Positions 15,337 to 23,342 of a stretch of 64,000 nucleotides of DNA are shown here, one piece after another (positions within the stretch are counted from its first letter, which is position 1; each line of letters opens with the position of its first letter). Origin of the DNA: CAYFPX01 sp964519895 (lineage in GTDB: Bacteria; Myxococcota_A; UBA796; CAJQPC01); NCBI GenBank assembly GCA_964519895.1, contig CAZFLE010000010.1, positions 1 to 64,000 on the forward strand. Reading direction: 5' to 3'. Under the pieces are notes generated by a model. It was not told the DNA's origin, did no database searches, and was given only the letters and a program-made list of their open reading frames with translations. A program made the translations under genes and the position numbers.

Positions 15337-17061
15337 CCACGTTGAGAGCTCGTGGTACGGATTCAACACGCTCACCTTGGCGTCCTTGAACCGCTTGTCC
15401 AGCGCGATCAGCTCCTCTCTCCAGTACAGGAAGGTGTAGGGCTGGTCCGCATAGATCAGGGCCTGGGCCTGGCGCAGGAGCTCGGCGTTCTTCTCGGGAT
15501 CGGGCTCGATGTTCGCCGCATCGATCAGGGCATCGACCTGGGGGTTGTCGTAGCTGGTGTAGTTGAGCAGGTTGCGGTCCCCGCTGTGCCACAGCGGGCC
15601 CATGTCGGCGTACAGGCCCGCGCTCCAGCCACTGATGGCTGCGTCGTAGTCCTTCTTGCGCAGGCCGGCGAAGAACGTGTTGGCTTCGATGCGCTCGATC
15701 TCGACCTTGACCCCGATGTCGGCCAGGAAGGACTGGATCAGGATGGCGGCCTTGGCGCGACGGGGATTGCCGGAGTTGGTGCGCAAGAAGAACTCGAAGC
15801 GCTCGCCGCCCTTGTCCAGCCAGCCGTCCCCGTCCGAGTCCGACCAGCCCAGGCCTTCGAGGTCCTTGCGGGCACCCGCCGGATCGAAGGGAATCGGCTG
15901 GATGTCCTGGTTCATCGCACCGCACAGCTCGGGGGTCAGGGTCGAGACGGCCCGCCGGGCGTGCACGGTGCCGGTCTCGCGGGACCCCATCAGGTCGCGC
16001 ATGAGCTTGTCCAGATCGATGGCCTTGCTCATGGCGATGCGGACGCGCTTGTCCCCAAAGAGTGGGTGGGGCTTGACCGTGTCCCAGTCCAGCTCGACGC
16101 CGCTTGGCTGGGCCTTCTTCTTGGCGTTGTAGTCCGCCGGATCCAGGCGATTCCACGTCAGGAAGTCCGTGGCCCGCCAGCCCCGGGAGATGATCTCCAG
16201 CTCCGGGCGCTCGATGCGCAGGCGGTCCGCATCTTCGACCTGGAGGGACGTGGCCATGTCGATGCTGCCATTCTCGAGCTCCACCAGCCGGGTGGCGTAC
16301 TCGGGCAGGATCTTGAACACGGCCCGCTTGAGGCGCGGCCGGTCCTCGTCGGGGCCCTGCCAGGACGGGTTGGGCACCAGGACGATCTTCTCGTTTGGGT
16401 TCCACTCCTCGATGCGCCAAGGGCCGGTGGTGATGGGCGCGCGGCCAAAGGCGTGCCCCCGCAGGGTCGCCCGATCGGCGTCCTGGAGGGCGTGCTTGGG
16501 CAGCAGGGGGGCCAGGGTGGTGTGGCTCAGCTGGATGATCTGGTTGTACGGACTGGTGAAGTGCCAGGCCAGTTCGTGGTCCCCCAGCACCTCGGGCGCC
16601 TTGCCGGGGACCATCTTCTTGATGTAGTCGAGCCGGGGGCTGGCCACGAGCGAGTCCCCGATCAGCTCGTAGGTAAAGGCGACGTCGTGAGCGGTCAGCG
16701 GCGTCCCGTCCGACCAGACCACGTCGTCCTTGAGGGTCATGGTCAGGACCGTCGACTCCTCGTTGAACGCATAGGACTCGACCAGGTCCGGCGTGTACGC
16801 CATGCCGCAGTCGAAGCCCCTCGCCAGCAAGAGCCGGTTGAGGTTGTAGAGAAAGTCGAATTCCGTCGCCGTCGTGGAGACCACCGGCAGCAGCGTGCCC
16901 ACGTCGGCGAGCAAGGCCACGACCAGGGTGTCTGCTGGGCCCCCCAGTTCGGCCTGGGTGGGCTCGTTGCCGGCTCCCTGGCTCGTGGTCGGGCCGGTCC
17001 AGTTGGCACCGGGGTCCGAGGTACCGGCGCAGGCGAGCAGGGTCAGAAACAGGATGGGCAT
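15301..17061 (-). CDS. ABC transporter substrate-binding lipoprotein, family 5 (peptide type)
   Basis: 586 residues. The signal PILFLTLLAC ends in a lipobox. The body is the two-lobed SBP_bac_5 fold: DTLVVALLADVGTLLPV near the N-terminus, LKDDVVWSDGTPLTAHDVAFTYE (the family signature), VRIAMSKAIDLDKLM, the hinge strand VKVEIERIE, and late YDAAISGWSAGLYADMGPLW. It should bind peptides, nickel or another solute outside the inner membrane and pass it to a permease, but no permease or ATPase gene is in the window. Its last codons and stop are present in a second copy just downstream. A TAGCGG element six bases before the ATG hints at a leaderless mRNA. Confidence 0.88.
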   Translation of the reverse strand: MPILFLTLLACAGTSDPGANWTGPTTSQGAGNEPTQAELGGPADTLVVALLADVGTLLPVVSTTATEFDFLYNLNRLLLARGFDCGMAYTPDLVESYAFNEESTVLTMTLKDDVVWSDGTPLTAHDVAFTYELIGDSLVASPRLDYIKKMVPGKAPEVLGDHELAWHFTSPYNQIIQLSHTTLAPLLPKHALQDADRATLRGHAFGRAPITTGPWRIEEWNPNEKIVLVPNPSWQGPDEDRPRLKRAVFKILPEYATRLVELENGSIDMATSLQVEDADRLRIERPELEIISRGWRATDFLTWNRLDPADYNAKKKAQPSGVELDWDTVKPHPLFGDKRVRIAMSKAIDLDKLMRDLMGSRETGTVHARRAVSTLTPELCGAMNQDIQPIPFDPAGARKDLEGLGWSDSDGDGWLDKGGERFEFFLRTNSGNPRRAKAAILIQSFLADIGVKVEIERIEANTFFAGLRKKDYDAAISGWSAGLYADMGPLWHSGDRNLLNYTSYDNPQVDALIDAANIEPDPEKNAELLRQAQALIYADQPYTFLYWREELIALDKRFKDAKVSVLNPYHELSTWWVPPTEVKYEH

Positions 17062-17067
17062 GCACCC

Positions 17068-17073
17068 CCGCTA
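17068..17073 (-). promoter_or_regulatory. TAGCGG element six bases before the 17061 start
   Basis: On the minus strand GGGGTTAGCGGGGGTGC runs into the ATG at 17061. It is a -10-like TAG hexamer at leaderless distance, but the G-run could also serve as a weak ribosome site. Confidence 0.3.
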
Positions 17074-17086
17074 ACCCCGTCTGGAC

Positions 17087-17347
17087 TCACTCCGGGGGCT
17101 GGGCCGCCTCGGCCGCCGCCAGGCGCCTCTCCAGGTCGGCGATGCGGGTCTCCAGGGCAACGATGCGCTCGTGGGCCGCGTCGAGGTTCTTGCGGGTGAC
17201 CGCCGCGCCGACCATCTCGACTCTGGCGAGCCCCAGGGCCACGTCGTCGATGCGGTTGTAGGCGCCGAAGCCCAGTGCGGTCCCCACGAGGGCCAGGGCA
17301 AAGGCGGCGATCACGATCAAGGTCGGTGAGGACTGCTCTGTAGACAT
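17087..17347 (-). CDS. Small membrane protein with C-terminal coiled coil
   Basis: 86 residues. One transmembrane helix (TLIVIAAFALALVGTALGF) near the N-terminus is followed by a heptad-patterned coiled coil (VALETRIADLERRLAAAEAAQ) from about residue 60 to the end. GGGAG precedes the ATG. It lies between an exported protein and the binding-protein gene in the same direction. Function unknown; perhaps a scaffold. I have no family name. Confidence 0.65.
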   Translation of the reverse strand: MSTEQSSPTLIVIAAFALALVGTALGFGAYNRIDDVALGLARVEMVGAAVTRKNLDAAHERIVALETRIADLERRLAAAEAAQPPE

Positions 17348-17390
17348 GGCTCCCTCGGCCGGGCGGTGCCCCGGCGAGGGCGATCATGCC

Positions 17391-17744
17391 TCAGTCCGAC
17401 ACCGCCGCGTCCTCCCAGGCGTCGCCGATGCCCGCACCGGGGAGCGACCGGGCGCTCCGATGCAGCTCGGGGCACCAGCACAGTCTGACGTCCAAGGCCA
17501 GGGGGATCCGGGGCCCGACAGGGTCTGGAGACAGGGTCAGGTCCATGTCCTGCTCCGGCCAGTCGCCGTCCCAGGGCACTGGCTCCGGGCCGCTGGGGTG
17601 GAGCCACCGGTGCTCCGGGGTCGGGGCGGCGGTCGCAACGGGAGAGATCGTCTGGACCCCCGGGGCCAGGACTGCGGCACGCTGTGAGCGCTGGGGGGGC
17701 TCGGCCCAGGCGGACTGGAGAAACAGGAGGACGGACAGACCCAT
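17391..17744 (-). CDS. Small exported protein of unknown function
   Basis: 117 residues. GLSVLLFLQSAWA is a signal peptide with a signal peptidase I site (AWA-E). The mature part is Pro-rich and contains a CWCP motif, a possible metal or disulfide site. I chose the ATG at 17744, nine bases after the sigma-factor stop; the same frame stays open through the sigma gene, but that is a shadow. Probably co-transcribed with the ECF sigma factor. I do not recognise the family. Confidence 0.5.
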   Translation of the reverse strand: MGLSVLLFLQSAWAEPPQRSQRAAVLAPGVQTISPVATAAPTPEHRWLHPSGPEPVPWDGDWPEQDMDLTLSPDPVGPRIPLALDVRLCWCPELHRSARSLPGAGIGDAWEDAAVSD

Positions 17745-17752
17745 GCCAAGGA

Positions 17753-19009
17753 CTACCCGTTTGGCGTCGGATCCGTTCCGCCGGCCCTCTGTTGGGCCTC
17801 GATCAAGCGTCGCTGGAGGAAGCGTCGCTCGGGATCCGTGCGGACCAGGGCCAGCGCTCTCCCGAACGCCGCCGCGGCGTCGCGCCAGCGCCCCAGCCGC
17901 CGGAGCATGTCGCCGCGGGCCGCCGGGAGCAGGTGGTGGGTCGCCAGGGTGCCGGTGGCGGCCAGCCCATCCAGGAGCAGGAGACCCTGGGTGGCATCGG
18001 TCGCCATGGCCACCGCGACGGCCCGGTTCAGGGCCACGATCGGAGAGGGCTGCCGCTCCAGGAGCACTGTGTAGAGCGCTGCGATCTCGTCCCAGGCGGT
18101 GTCCGCGTAGCTGGCGCTGCGGGCATGCACCGCGGTGATGGCTGCCTGGATGCCGTAGGTCGTGGTGCCTGCGTGGAGCGAACGCTCGGTCAGCTCCAGG
18201 CCTTCGCCGATGCGGTCCCAGTCCCAGAGGGCTCGGTCCTGGTGCTCCAGCAGCACGATGTCGCCGGCTGAATCCAGGCGGGCTGCCCGGCGGCTGTCGT
18301 GGAGCAGCATCAGGGCCAGCAGGCCGAGCACGCGCGGGTCCTCGGGCAGAAGCGCGGCCAGGACCCGACCGAGCGACAGGGCCTCGTCGCACAGCTCACC
18401 GCGGACCAGCTCCTGGCCGCCTGTCGCAGAATAGCCCTCGTTGAACACCAGGTAGACCACGGCGCAGACCCCGGCGACGCGCTCGGGGAGCTGCTCCGGT
18501 GGGGGCACGGCGTAGGGGATGCCGGCGTTGGTGATCTTCTGCTGCGCCCGCACGAGCCGCTGGGCCATCGTGGGCTTGGGCACCAGGAAGGCCCGGGCGA
18601 TCTCTTCGGTGGTCAGGCCCCCCAGGGCCCGCAGGGTCAGCGCAACCCGGGCCTCCATCTTGAGCGCCGGGTGGCAGCACGTGAACACGAGCCGCAGCCG
18701 GTCGTCCGGAATGTGCTGGTCCATCAGCGCCTCGGCGCTCGGGGGTGCGACTTGGGAGGGCACGAGGTCCCGCAGCTGGTCCTGCTTGACCCGGAAATTG
18801 GCCCGGCGCCGGATGCGATCGATGGCCTTGTTGCGGGCGGTGCGTGTCAGCCAGGCCCGAGGCTGGTCCGGCACGCCCGCGTGGGGCCACTGCTGCCACG
18901 CCGCTGCAAAGGCTTCCTGGGTGACCTCCTCGGCCAGCTGAAAGTCACCGGTGACCCGAACCAGGGTCGCCAGGACCCGGCCCCACTCCGCCCGGAACAG
19001 CGCGTCCAA
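17753..19009 (-). CDS. ECF sigma factor with TPR-like C-terminal extension (ECF42 type)
   Basis: 418 residues. Sigma-2 region: VTGDFQLAEEVTQEAFAAAW (about residues 20-40). Sigma-4 helix-turn-helix: GGLTTEEIARAFLVPKPTMAQRL. A helical C-terminal domain of about 230 residues follows (VAGVCAVVYLVFNEGY, then ARSASYADTAW and LNRAVAVAMATD), as in the ECF42/DUF6596 group. That group has no classic anti-sigma factor and is nearly always next to a YCII/DGPF gene, as here. The start is TTG at 19009, four bases behind the YCII stop, implying translational coupling. It likely responds to stress through its own C-terminal domain. Confidence 0.9.
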   Translation of the reverse strand: MDALFRAEWGRVLATLVRVTGDFQLAEEVTQEAFAAAWQQWPHAGVPDQPRAWLTRTARNKAIDRIRRRANFRVKQDQLRDLVPSQVAPPSAEALMDQHIPDDRLRLVFTCCHPALKMEARVALTLRALGGLTTEEIARAFLVPKPTMAQRLVRAQQKITNAGIPYAVPPPEQLPERVAGVCAVVYLVFNEGYSATGGQELVRGELCDEALSLGRVLAALLPEDPRVLGLLALMLLHDSRRAARLDSAGDIVLLEHQDRALWDWDRIGEGLELTERSLHAGTTTYGIQAAITAVHARSASYADTAWDEIAALYTVLLERQPSPIVALNRAVAVAMATDATQGLLLLDGLAATGTLATHHLLPAARGDMLRRLGRWRDAAAAFGRALALVRTDPERRFLQRRLIEAQQRAGGTDPTPNG

Positions 19010-19012
19010 CGA

Positions 19013-19375
19013 CTACATCGTCGGGTTGTCGAACACCATGACCGGTCGGATCTCGATGGTGCCGTGCGTGGCCGTCGGGATCCGTGCGGCGATGGCGATG
19101 GCCTCGTCCAGGTCCTTGGCCTCGACCAGGTAGTACCCGCCCAGCTGCTCGGTGGTCTCTGCAAAGGGCCCGTCGGTCGTGATGATGTCGCCGTTCTTGA
19201 CCCGCACCGACGTGGCCGTCGCGGTGGGGTGCAGCGCGTCCCCGGCCTTGAAATTGCCGGACTGGATGATGGACTGGGTGAAGCCCATGTAGGCCTGCAT
19301 GATCTGGCCCTGGTCCTGGGGGGTGCGGGCGGCCTGGTTGCTCTCGTTCTCGTAGATCATCAGGAGGTACTGCAT
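19013..19375 (-). CDS. YCII/DGPF-domain protein, partner of the ECF sigma factor
   Basis: 120 residues. QYLLMIYENE starts the fold and ITTDGPFAETTEQLGGYYLVEAKDLDEA carries the DGPF signature, with a ferredoxin-like YCII domain throughout. Members form dimers and are conserved neighbours of ECF41/42 sigma genes; their biochemical role is not firmly known. The ATG at 19375 has GGAG upstream; the longer frame to 19435 has no signal of start. It is the first gene of the minus-strand run 19375 to 17087. Confidence 0.88.
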   Translation of the reverse strand: MQYLLMIYENESNQAARTPQDQGQIMQAYMGFTQSIIQSGNFKAGDALHPTATATSVRVKNGDIITTDGPFAETTEQLGGYYLVEAKDLDEAIAIAARIPTATHGTIEIRPVMVFDNPTM

Positions 19376-19454
19376 TGGACTGGCTCCGGTTGGGGTTTTG
19401 CAGTGGAGTCGAACAACAACCCGATCCTTCGACACAGGCCACGAAATTTCCCGC

Positions 19455-19973
19455 TCAGCCGCCGGAATCTCCCGAGTCCCCGGTGTCGCCGGTGTCCTTG
19501 ACGCCGGTCCAGGGCTGCAGGAGTCCGGCCCCGCCGACCCCCTGGGAGCCGGTGTCGCCGGTGTCCTCGACGGGCACGACGGCGCCTTCGACGTAGATCG
19601 CCATCCAGACCATGTCGGTGCCCGCGGGGTCCCGATCGTCGGTCACCAACGGAAAGAGCTCCAGCCACTCCACCCAGTAGTCGTCGGGCACGGTCCAGGT
19701 GCCGCGCTTGGCCTCTGGCGGAAAGTCCCAGCCCGGAGGCTGACCCGCCCACCAGATGAACGTGGGGTCGTTGTCCGGGTCCTTGACGTCGAACTCGATC
19801 TCCAGGGTGTCCCCCACCTCGGTGAGGAGCGGCTCGCGCAGGTAGCGCAGCCCGAAGATCGAGCCGATGGGCTCGCCGTTGATGGTCAGGACCAAGGGGT
19901 CCTCGTTGTTGGGATCGCAGCCCCCGGCCACCAGGCCGACGCCGCAGAGCCACAGAGCATCGCGCAGTCTCAC
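19455..19973 (-). CDS. Small lipoprotein coupled to the TonB receptor operon
   Basis: 172 residues. RDALWLCGVGLVAGGC is a lipobox signal read from a GTG at 19973. A middle region (GDTLEIEFDVKDPDNDPTFIWW) looks like a cadherin/PKD-type beta-sandwich, and the end is an Asp/Thr/Gly tail (DTGDTGDSGDSGG). The GTG overlaps the TGA of the preceding lipoprotein (GTGA). As the third gene of the TonB operon it is probably an outer-surface accessory lipoprotein. I do not recognise a named family. Confidence 0.65.
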   Translation of the reverse strand: MRLRDALWLCGVGLVAGGCDPNNEDPLVLTINGEPIGSIFGLRYLREPLLTEVGDTLEIEFDVKDPDNDPTFIWWAGQPPGWDFPPEAKRGTWTVPDDYWVEWLELFPLVTDDRDPAGTDMVWMAIYVEGAVVPVEDTGDTGSQGVGGAGLLQPWTGVKDTGDTGDSGDSGG

Positions 19974-20914
19974 GGCAGGATCACCTGGGTCTGGGTCCAG
20001 ATCAGATCGGGCACGCTGGTCTCGACTTCCTCGTCGACCCACGGCTGGGCCCAGACGACCCAGATCCGGTAGGTGCCGCTGGCTCGCTCGGGCAGGGTCC
20101 ACAGGTTGTCGGTCCACGTGGTGCCCTGGGTGCCCTCTGGGGCCTCTTCTGGCGGGTCTTCGTAGCGCTGGGCCGCGGTGAACGACGTCTTCTCCAGCTC
20201 GCCTTCGTCCACGTACCACTGGAAGCCATCCGAGCGCAGGTCGCCCTCGACCTCGAGCTCCACCCGGATCTGCTCGCCCGGGGCTGGGTCTCCGTGCACG
20301 GTCAGGCTGTGCTCCCGCTGGCGGCCGGTGATCGGCATGGTCACGGCCGGGTCCCACGGCTCCAGGAACCAACGGGCGTGCAGCACACCCTGCACGGTCT
20401 CCCGGGCGAGCTCGGCCTCGACCAACAGCGGCAGCCAGTGGGCACAGGGCACCTGGTCCAGCTCGACGAGACCGGTATCGCCCGTGTCGTGGGTGTGGAG
20501 GGCCAGGCCCGTGTCCCAGGTGGGCAGGTCCTCGTCGCACGCGATCCCGGACAGGTCCAGCATCTCGTAGGTGGCCGGCAGGCTCCCGCTGCCCACCAGC
20601 GACACGTCGGTGTCTTCGGCGAAGCACTGCAAGCTGCTGACATAGGTGGGCACGTCGTCTCGCAGGCCACAGGTCTTCCACACCGCCTCGGTGGCCTGGT
20701 CGCCGTCCGGCGCCACGATCAGCGCGTGGAGCTCCGTGTCCACCCCGTGGGCCAGCACCGGGGGCTCCAGCGCCATCGCCAGCACACGGGGCTGGTCGAT
20801 CTCGTAGTCCAGCAGGATGGACGAGAACGCGTCCTGGATGAACTCCCCGATGCAACCGGTCCCGAAGACCGCAGCGCCCAGTGCGATGGCCAGAGTCCGG
20901 CTCAGAAGCGGCAC
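19970..20914 (-). CDS. Lipoprotein coupled to the TonB-dependent receptor
   Basis: 314 residues. The signal LAIALGAAVFGTGC ends in a lipobox. Beta-sandwich-like segments follow (VEGDLRSDGFQWYVDEGELE, GTYRIWVVWAQP), with an embedded HTHDTGDTG linker. The GTG start at 20914 lies inside the last codons of the TonB gene (13-base overlap), so synthesis is coupled to the receptor. By analogy with SusD-type or other receptor-associated lipoproteins it may hold substrate over the barrel, but there is no sequence evidence for a SusD fold. Function unassigned. Confidence 0.7.
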   Translation of the reverse strand: MPLLSRTLAIALGAAVFGTGCIGEFIQDAFSSILLDYEIDQPRVLAMALEPPVLAHGVDTELHALIVAPDGDQATEAVWKTCGLRDDVPTYVSSLQCFAEDTDVSLVGSGSLPATYEMLDLSGIACDEDLPTWDTGLALHTHDTGDTGLVELDQVPCAHWLPLLVEAELARETVQGVLHARWFLEPWDPAVTMPITGRQREHSLTVHGDPAPGEQIRVELEVEGDLRSDGFQWYVDEGELEKTSFTAAQRYEDPPEEAPEGTQGTTWTDNLWTLPERASGTYRIWVVWAQPWVDEEVETSVPDLIWTQTQVILP

Positions 20915-23199
20915 GACGCCCCCAGGGTGGGCAGGATCGGCACGTGGATGAGGGTGGTCAATTCACTGTAGTCGTAGCTGTAGAGCGCGGCGACGGGGTT
21001 CTTGGCCCACGTGGCATTGTAGACGTCGAGGTACAGGGACCAGTCCAGCCGGCGCCCGGTCCAGGTCTTCTCGACGCGGATGTCGAGCTGCCGGTAGAAC
21101 GGGTAGCGGTCGCTGTTGAGCGAGCCGACGTAGCTCTCGTACCAGACCGTCGCTGGGTTGTAGACCCCTTCCGACGGGGTGAAGGGGTGCCCGCTGCCCA
21201 GTCGGATGCGGGCCGACGCGGTGATGCGCTTGGGCAGATCGGCGGCCACCAGCAGGGTGAAGTCGACGGGGGCGTCGTTGTCGCCTGGAAACACGCGCTC
21301 GCCGTCCATGCGCAGAGAGCGTCCCACACTGAGGGCTGCCCACCCCCACAGTGGCTGGTTGCCCTGCTTGCGGCGCAGCAGGACCTCCCAGCCGACGGCC
21401 CGGCCCCAGGCGTCGATGTAGACCGGCGACACGACGTCGGTGGCGTAGTCCCCGTTGCTGATGATCTCGACCTGGGAGTCCTGGTAGACCAGGTTGCGCA
21501 TCTCGGTCTCGTACACCGACGTGTCCAGGTACCAACCGCCCAAGAGGCGGCCCTCGGTGCCCACCGAGAACTGCCACGCGGTGAGCTGGGGGGTGTCCGG
21601 GTTGCCCAGCCCTTCGGCGTAGCGGGTGATGGGTGGCATCTGGGTGAAGCGGCCGGCAAAGGCCTTGATCGTCCAGTCCTCGCCGAGGGCTCTGCGCATC
21701 GACAGCCGGGGCTCGGGACCCAGCTCCGAGTGGCCCTCCCACTGCATGTAGGCCAGCCGCATGCCGACACCGAACCACCAGTCGCCGTGGCGGTACTGGC
21801 CCTCGAGCCAGGCCGCGCCGATGACCTGGACGTCCGAGGTCTCGGGGATGGGGTTGCCCTCTTCGTAGGCCTGGCTGAAGTCCTCGGCCTTGACCTGGGT
21901 GACCATCAGCTGGGCCCCGTCGACCAGGCTGAAGCGGTCGCTCTGGCGCCAGGCGTCGTCGTGTCGCAGGAGGGTGGTCCACCCGGTGGTGCGGCCCAGG
22001 AAGGGACCGTCGGCCGAGAGCAGGAGCGAGCCCAGCAGGTTCTGCTCCATCTGGGGCCCCGTGGCGATCCACGAGGCGCTGGTCCGGTCTCCGCGGGTCC
22101 GGTCCCATCGCAGCCGCACGCGCCCGAAGCCGTTGTCGATCAGGCGCCCTGGGTCATAGGGCAGCACCGGCTCGTCCGGGTCGGGTGGACCCGGCTCACC
22201 GTCGCCGTCGGTGTCGGGCTCGGGCTCCTGGATGACCAGGGCGTCCCGGGCGCCGAGGAACGTGAGTGAGACCCGGTCGTCCAGGTGCTCCGGCTCCCAG
22301 ACCACGTCGCCGTACAGGTCCCAGTACCGGGGAAAGAAGTAGGTCGCCTCGTCGAGCTCGCCGCCTTGGCGCTTGACCGCGATGGCAGTGCCCAGCCCCG
22401 TGAAGACGCCGACCCAGGCGTAGCGTCCGGCGATGCGGAAGCTCCAGCCATTGCCCCAGGCCTGGCGGTAGGCGATGGAGCCGTCCAGCAGGTCAGCGCT
22501 CACCCGACCCGCGTGGCCCGGCGGCGCGTCCTTGTCCGCGCGAATGTTGACGACGGCCTGGGTCACGTCGCCAAAGCGGCTGGGCATGCCGCCGGCGAAG
22601 AACTCGATGTCGTCCACGAAGACCGGGTTGATGATCGACCGGCCCACCAGGTTGTGGAACATGTAGGGGACCGGCATCTCGTCCACGTAGAAGCCGGTGT
22701 TGATGCCCTCGGCACCTCGGACCACCAGGTTCTGGTCCAGGAAGTTCCCGCGGGAGACCGAGGGGAAGGCCTGCAGGGCCAACACCGGGTCGCCAAAACT
22801 CCCGGGCATGGCCTTGAGCTCCTCGGCCGTCACCACCTGGCGATCGACCTCGACCCGCTCCCGGTCCTCGGTGATGGTCACCTCATAGGACGCCTCGCGC
22901 AGGGCGTAGCGGACCCGCGTGGTGCCCGTGTCGCCCACCTCGACCAGGTCTTCCTGGGGAAAGTGCACCTGGCCCAGCAGTACGATCCGGTACTCCCCCT
23001 CGGGCAGCTCGATCGTGAAGCGGCCCCCCGCGTCGGACATCAGCCGGGCGACCTCGTTGCCCGCCATGTCTTCGATCACGACCATGACCTCGGTCAGGGG
23101 CAGGCCGGTGCCGAACTCAGAGACCGAGCCGCGCAGCTCCCCGGCGACCGCGGGAGAGGACAGTGCGAGGGCCAGGAAGATGGACAACACCGGGCGCAA
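20902..23199 (-). CDS. TonB-dependent outer-membrane receptor with carboxypeptidase-like N-domain
   Basis: 765 residues. A signal peptide (LSIFLALALSSPAVA) is followed by a CarboxypepD_reg/transthyretin-like domain (about 22-95; TEVMVVIEDMAG, GGRFTIELPEGEYRI), a plug (about 105-230; VLALQAFPSVSRG, NLVVRGAEGINTGFYVDEMPVPY), and a long barrel ending in Phe (GASCRF), the outer-membrane assembly signal. It imports a substrate driven by TonB-ExbBD; the substrate is not evident. The start codon is TTG at 23199; a GTG three codons later is an alternative. It leads a three-gene coupled operon with two lipoproteins. Confidence 0.9.
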   Translation of the reverse strand: MRPVLSIFLALALSSPAVAGELRGSVSEFGTGLPLTEVMVVIEDMAGNEVARLMSDAGGRFTIELPEGEYRIVLLGQVHFPQEDLVEVGDTGTTRVRYALREASYEVTITEDRERVEVDRQVVTAEELKAMPGSFGDPVLALQAFPSVSRGNFLDQNLVVRGAEGINTGFYVDEMPVPYMFHNLVGRSIINPVFVDDIEFFAGGMPSRFGDVTQAVVNIRADKDAPPGHAGRVSADLLDGSIAYRQAWGNGWSFRIAGRYAWVGVFTGLGTAIAVKRQGGELDEATYFFPRYWDLYGDVVWEPEHLDDRVSLTFLGARDALVIQEPEPDTDGDGEPGPPDPDEPVLPYDPGRLIDNGFGRVRLRWDRTRGDRTSASWIATGPQMEQNLLGSLLLSADGPFLGRTTGWTTLLRHDDAWRQSDRFSLVDGAQLMVTQVKAEDFSQAYEEGNPIPETSDVQVIGAAWLEGQYRHGDWWFGVGMRLAYMQWEGHSELGPEPRLSMRRALGEDWTIKAFAGRFTQMPPITRYAEGLGNPDTPQLTAWQFSVGTEGRLLGGWYLDTSVYETEMRNLVYQDSQVEIISNGDYATDVVSPVYIDAWGRAVGWEVLLRRKQGNQPLWGWAALSVGRSLRMDGERVFPGDNDAPVDFTLLVAADLPKRITASARIRLGSGHPFTPSEGVYNPATVWYESYVGSLNSDRYPFYRQLDIRVEKTWTGRRLDWSLYLDVYNATWAKNPVAALYSYDYSELTTLIHVPILPTLGASCRF

Positions 23200-23342
23200 C
23201 CATAGCTGTCGCCAGGCCCGCTTGCAGCCCCCGGCCAGGTGTTTCTGACCGACCGGTCGGCATCACGGGACCATTTTGTGGCGAGCAGTGATCCGATCCC
23301 GACTGGACGGGGTATGCTCCTTGTGCGCACCGCCCCTTGGCT

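Noticed and set aside
15146..17065. A 639-codon minus-strand open frame
   Set aside because: It runs in another frame of the ABC binding-protein gene and through the tandem repeat. Its protein is Arg/Pro/Gly-rich without any domain, as usual for shadows in high-GC DNA.
17745..18392. N-terminal extension of the small exported CWCP protein
   Set aside because: The extension lies wholly inside the sigma-factor gene in another frame; the signal peptide begins at 17744.
22285..23205. A 306-codon plus-strand frame opposite the TonB receptor
   Set aside because: His/Val/Leu/Gln composition with no domain; it mirrors the receptor codons. The receptor on the other strand has full domain structure.
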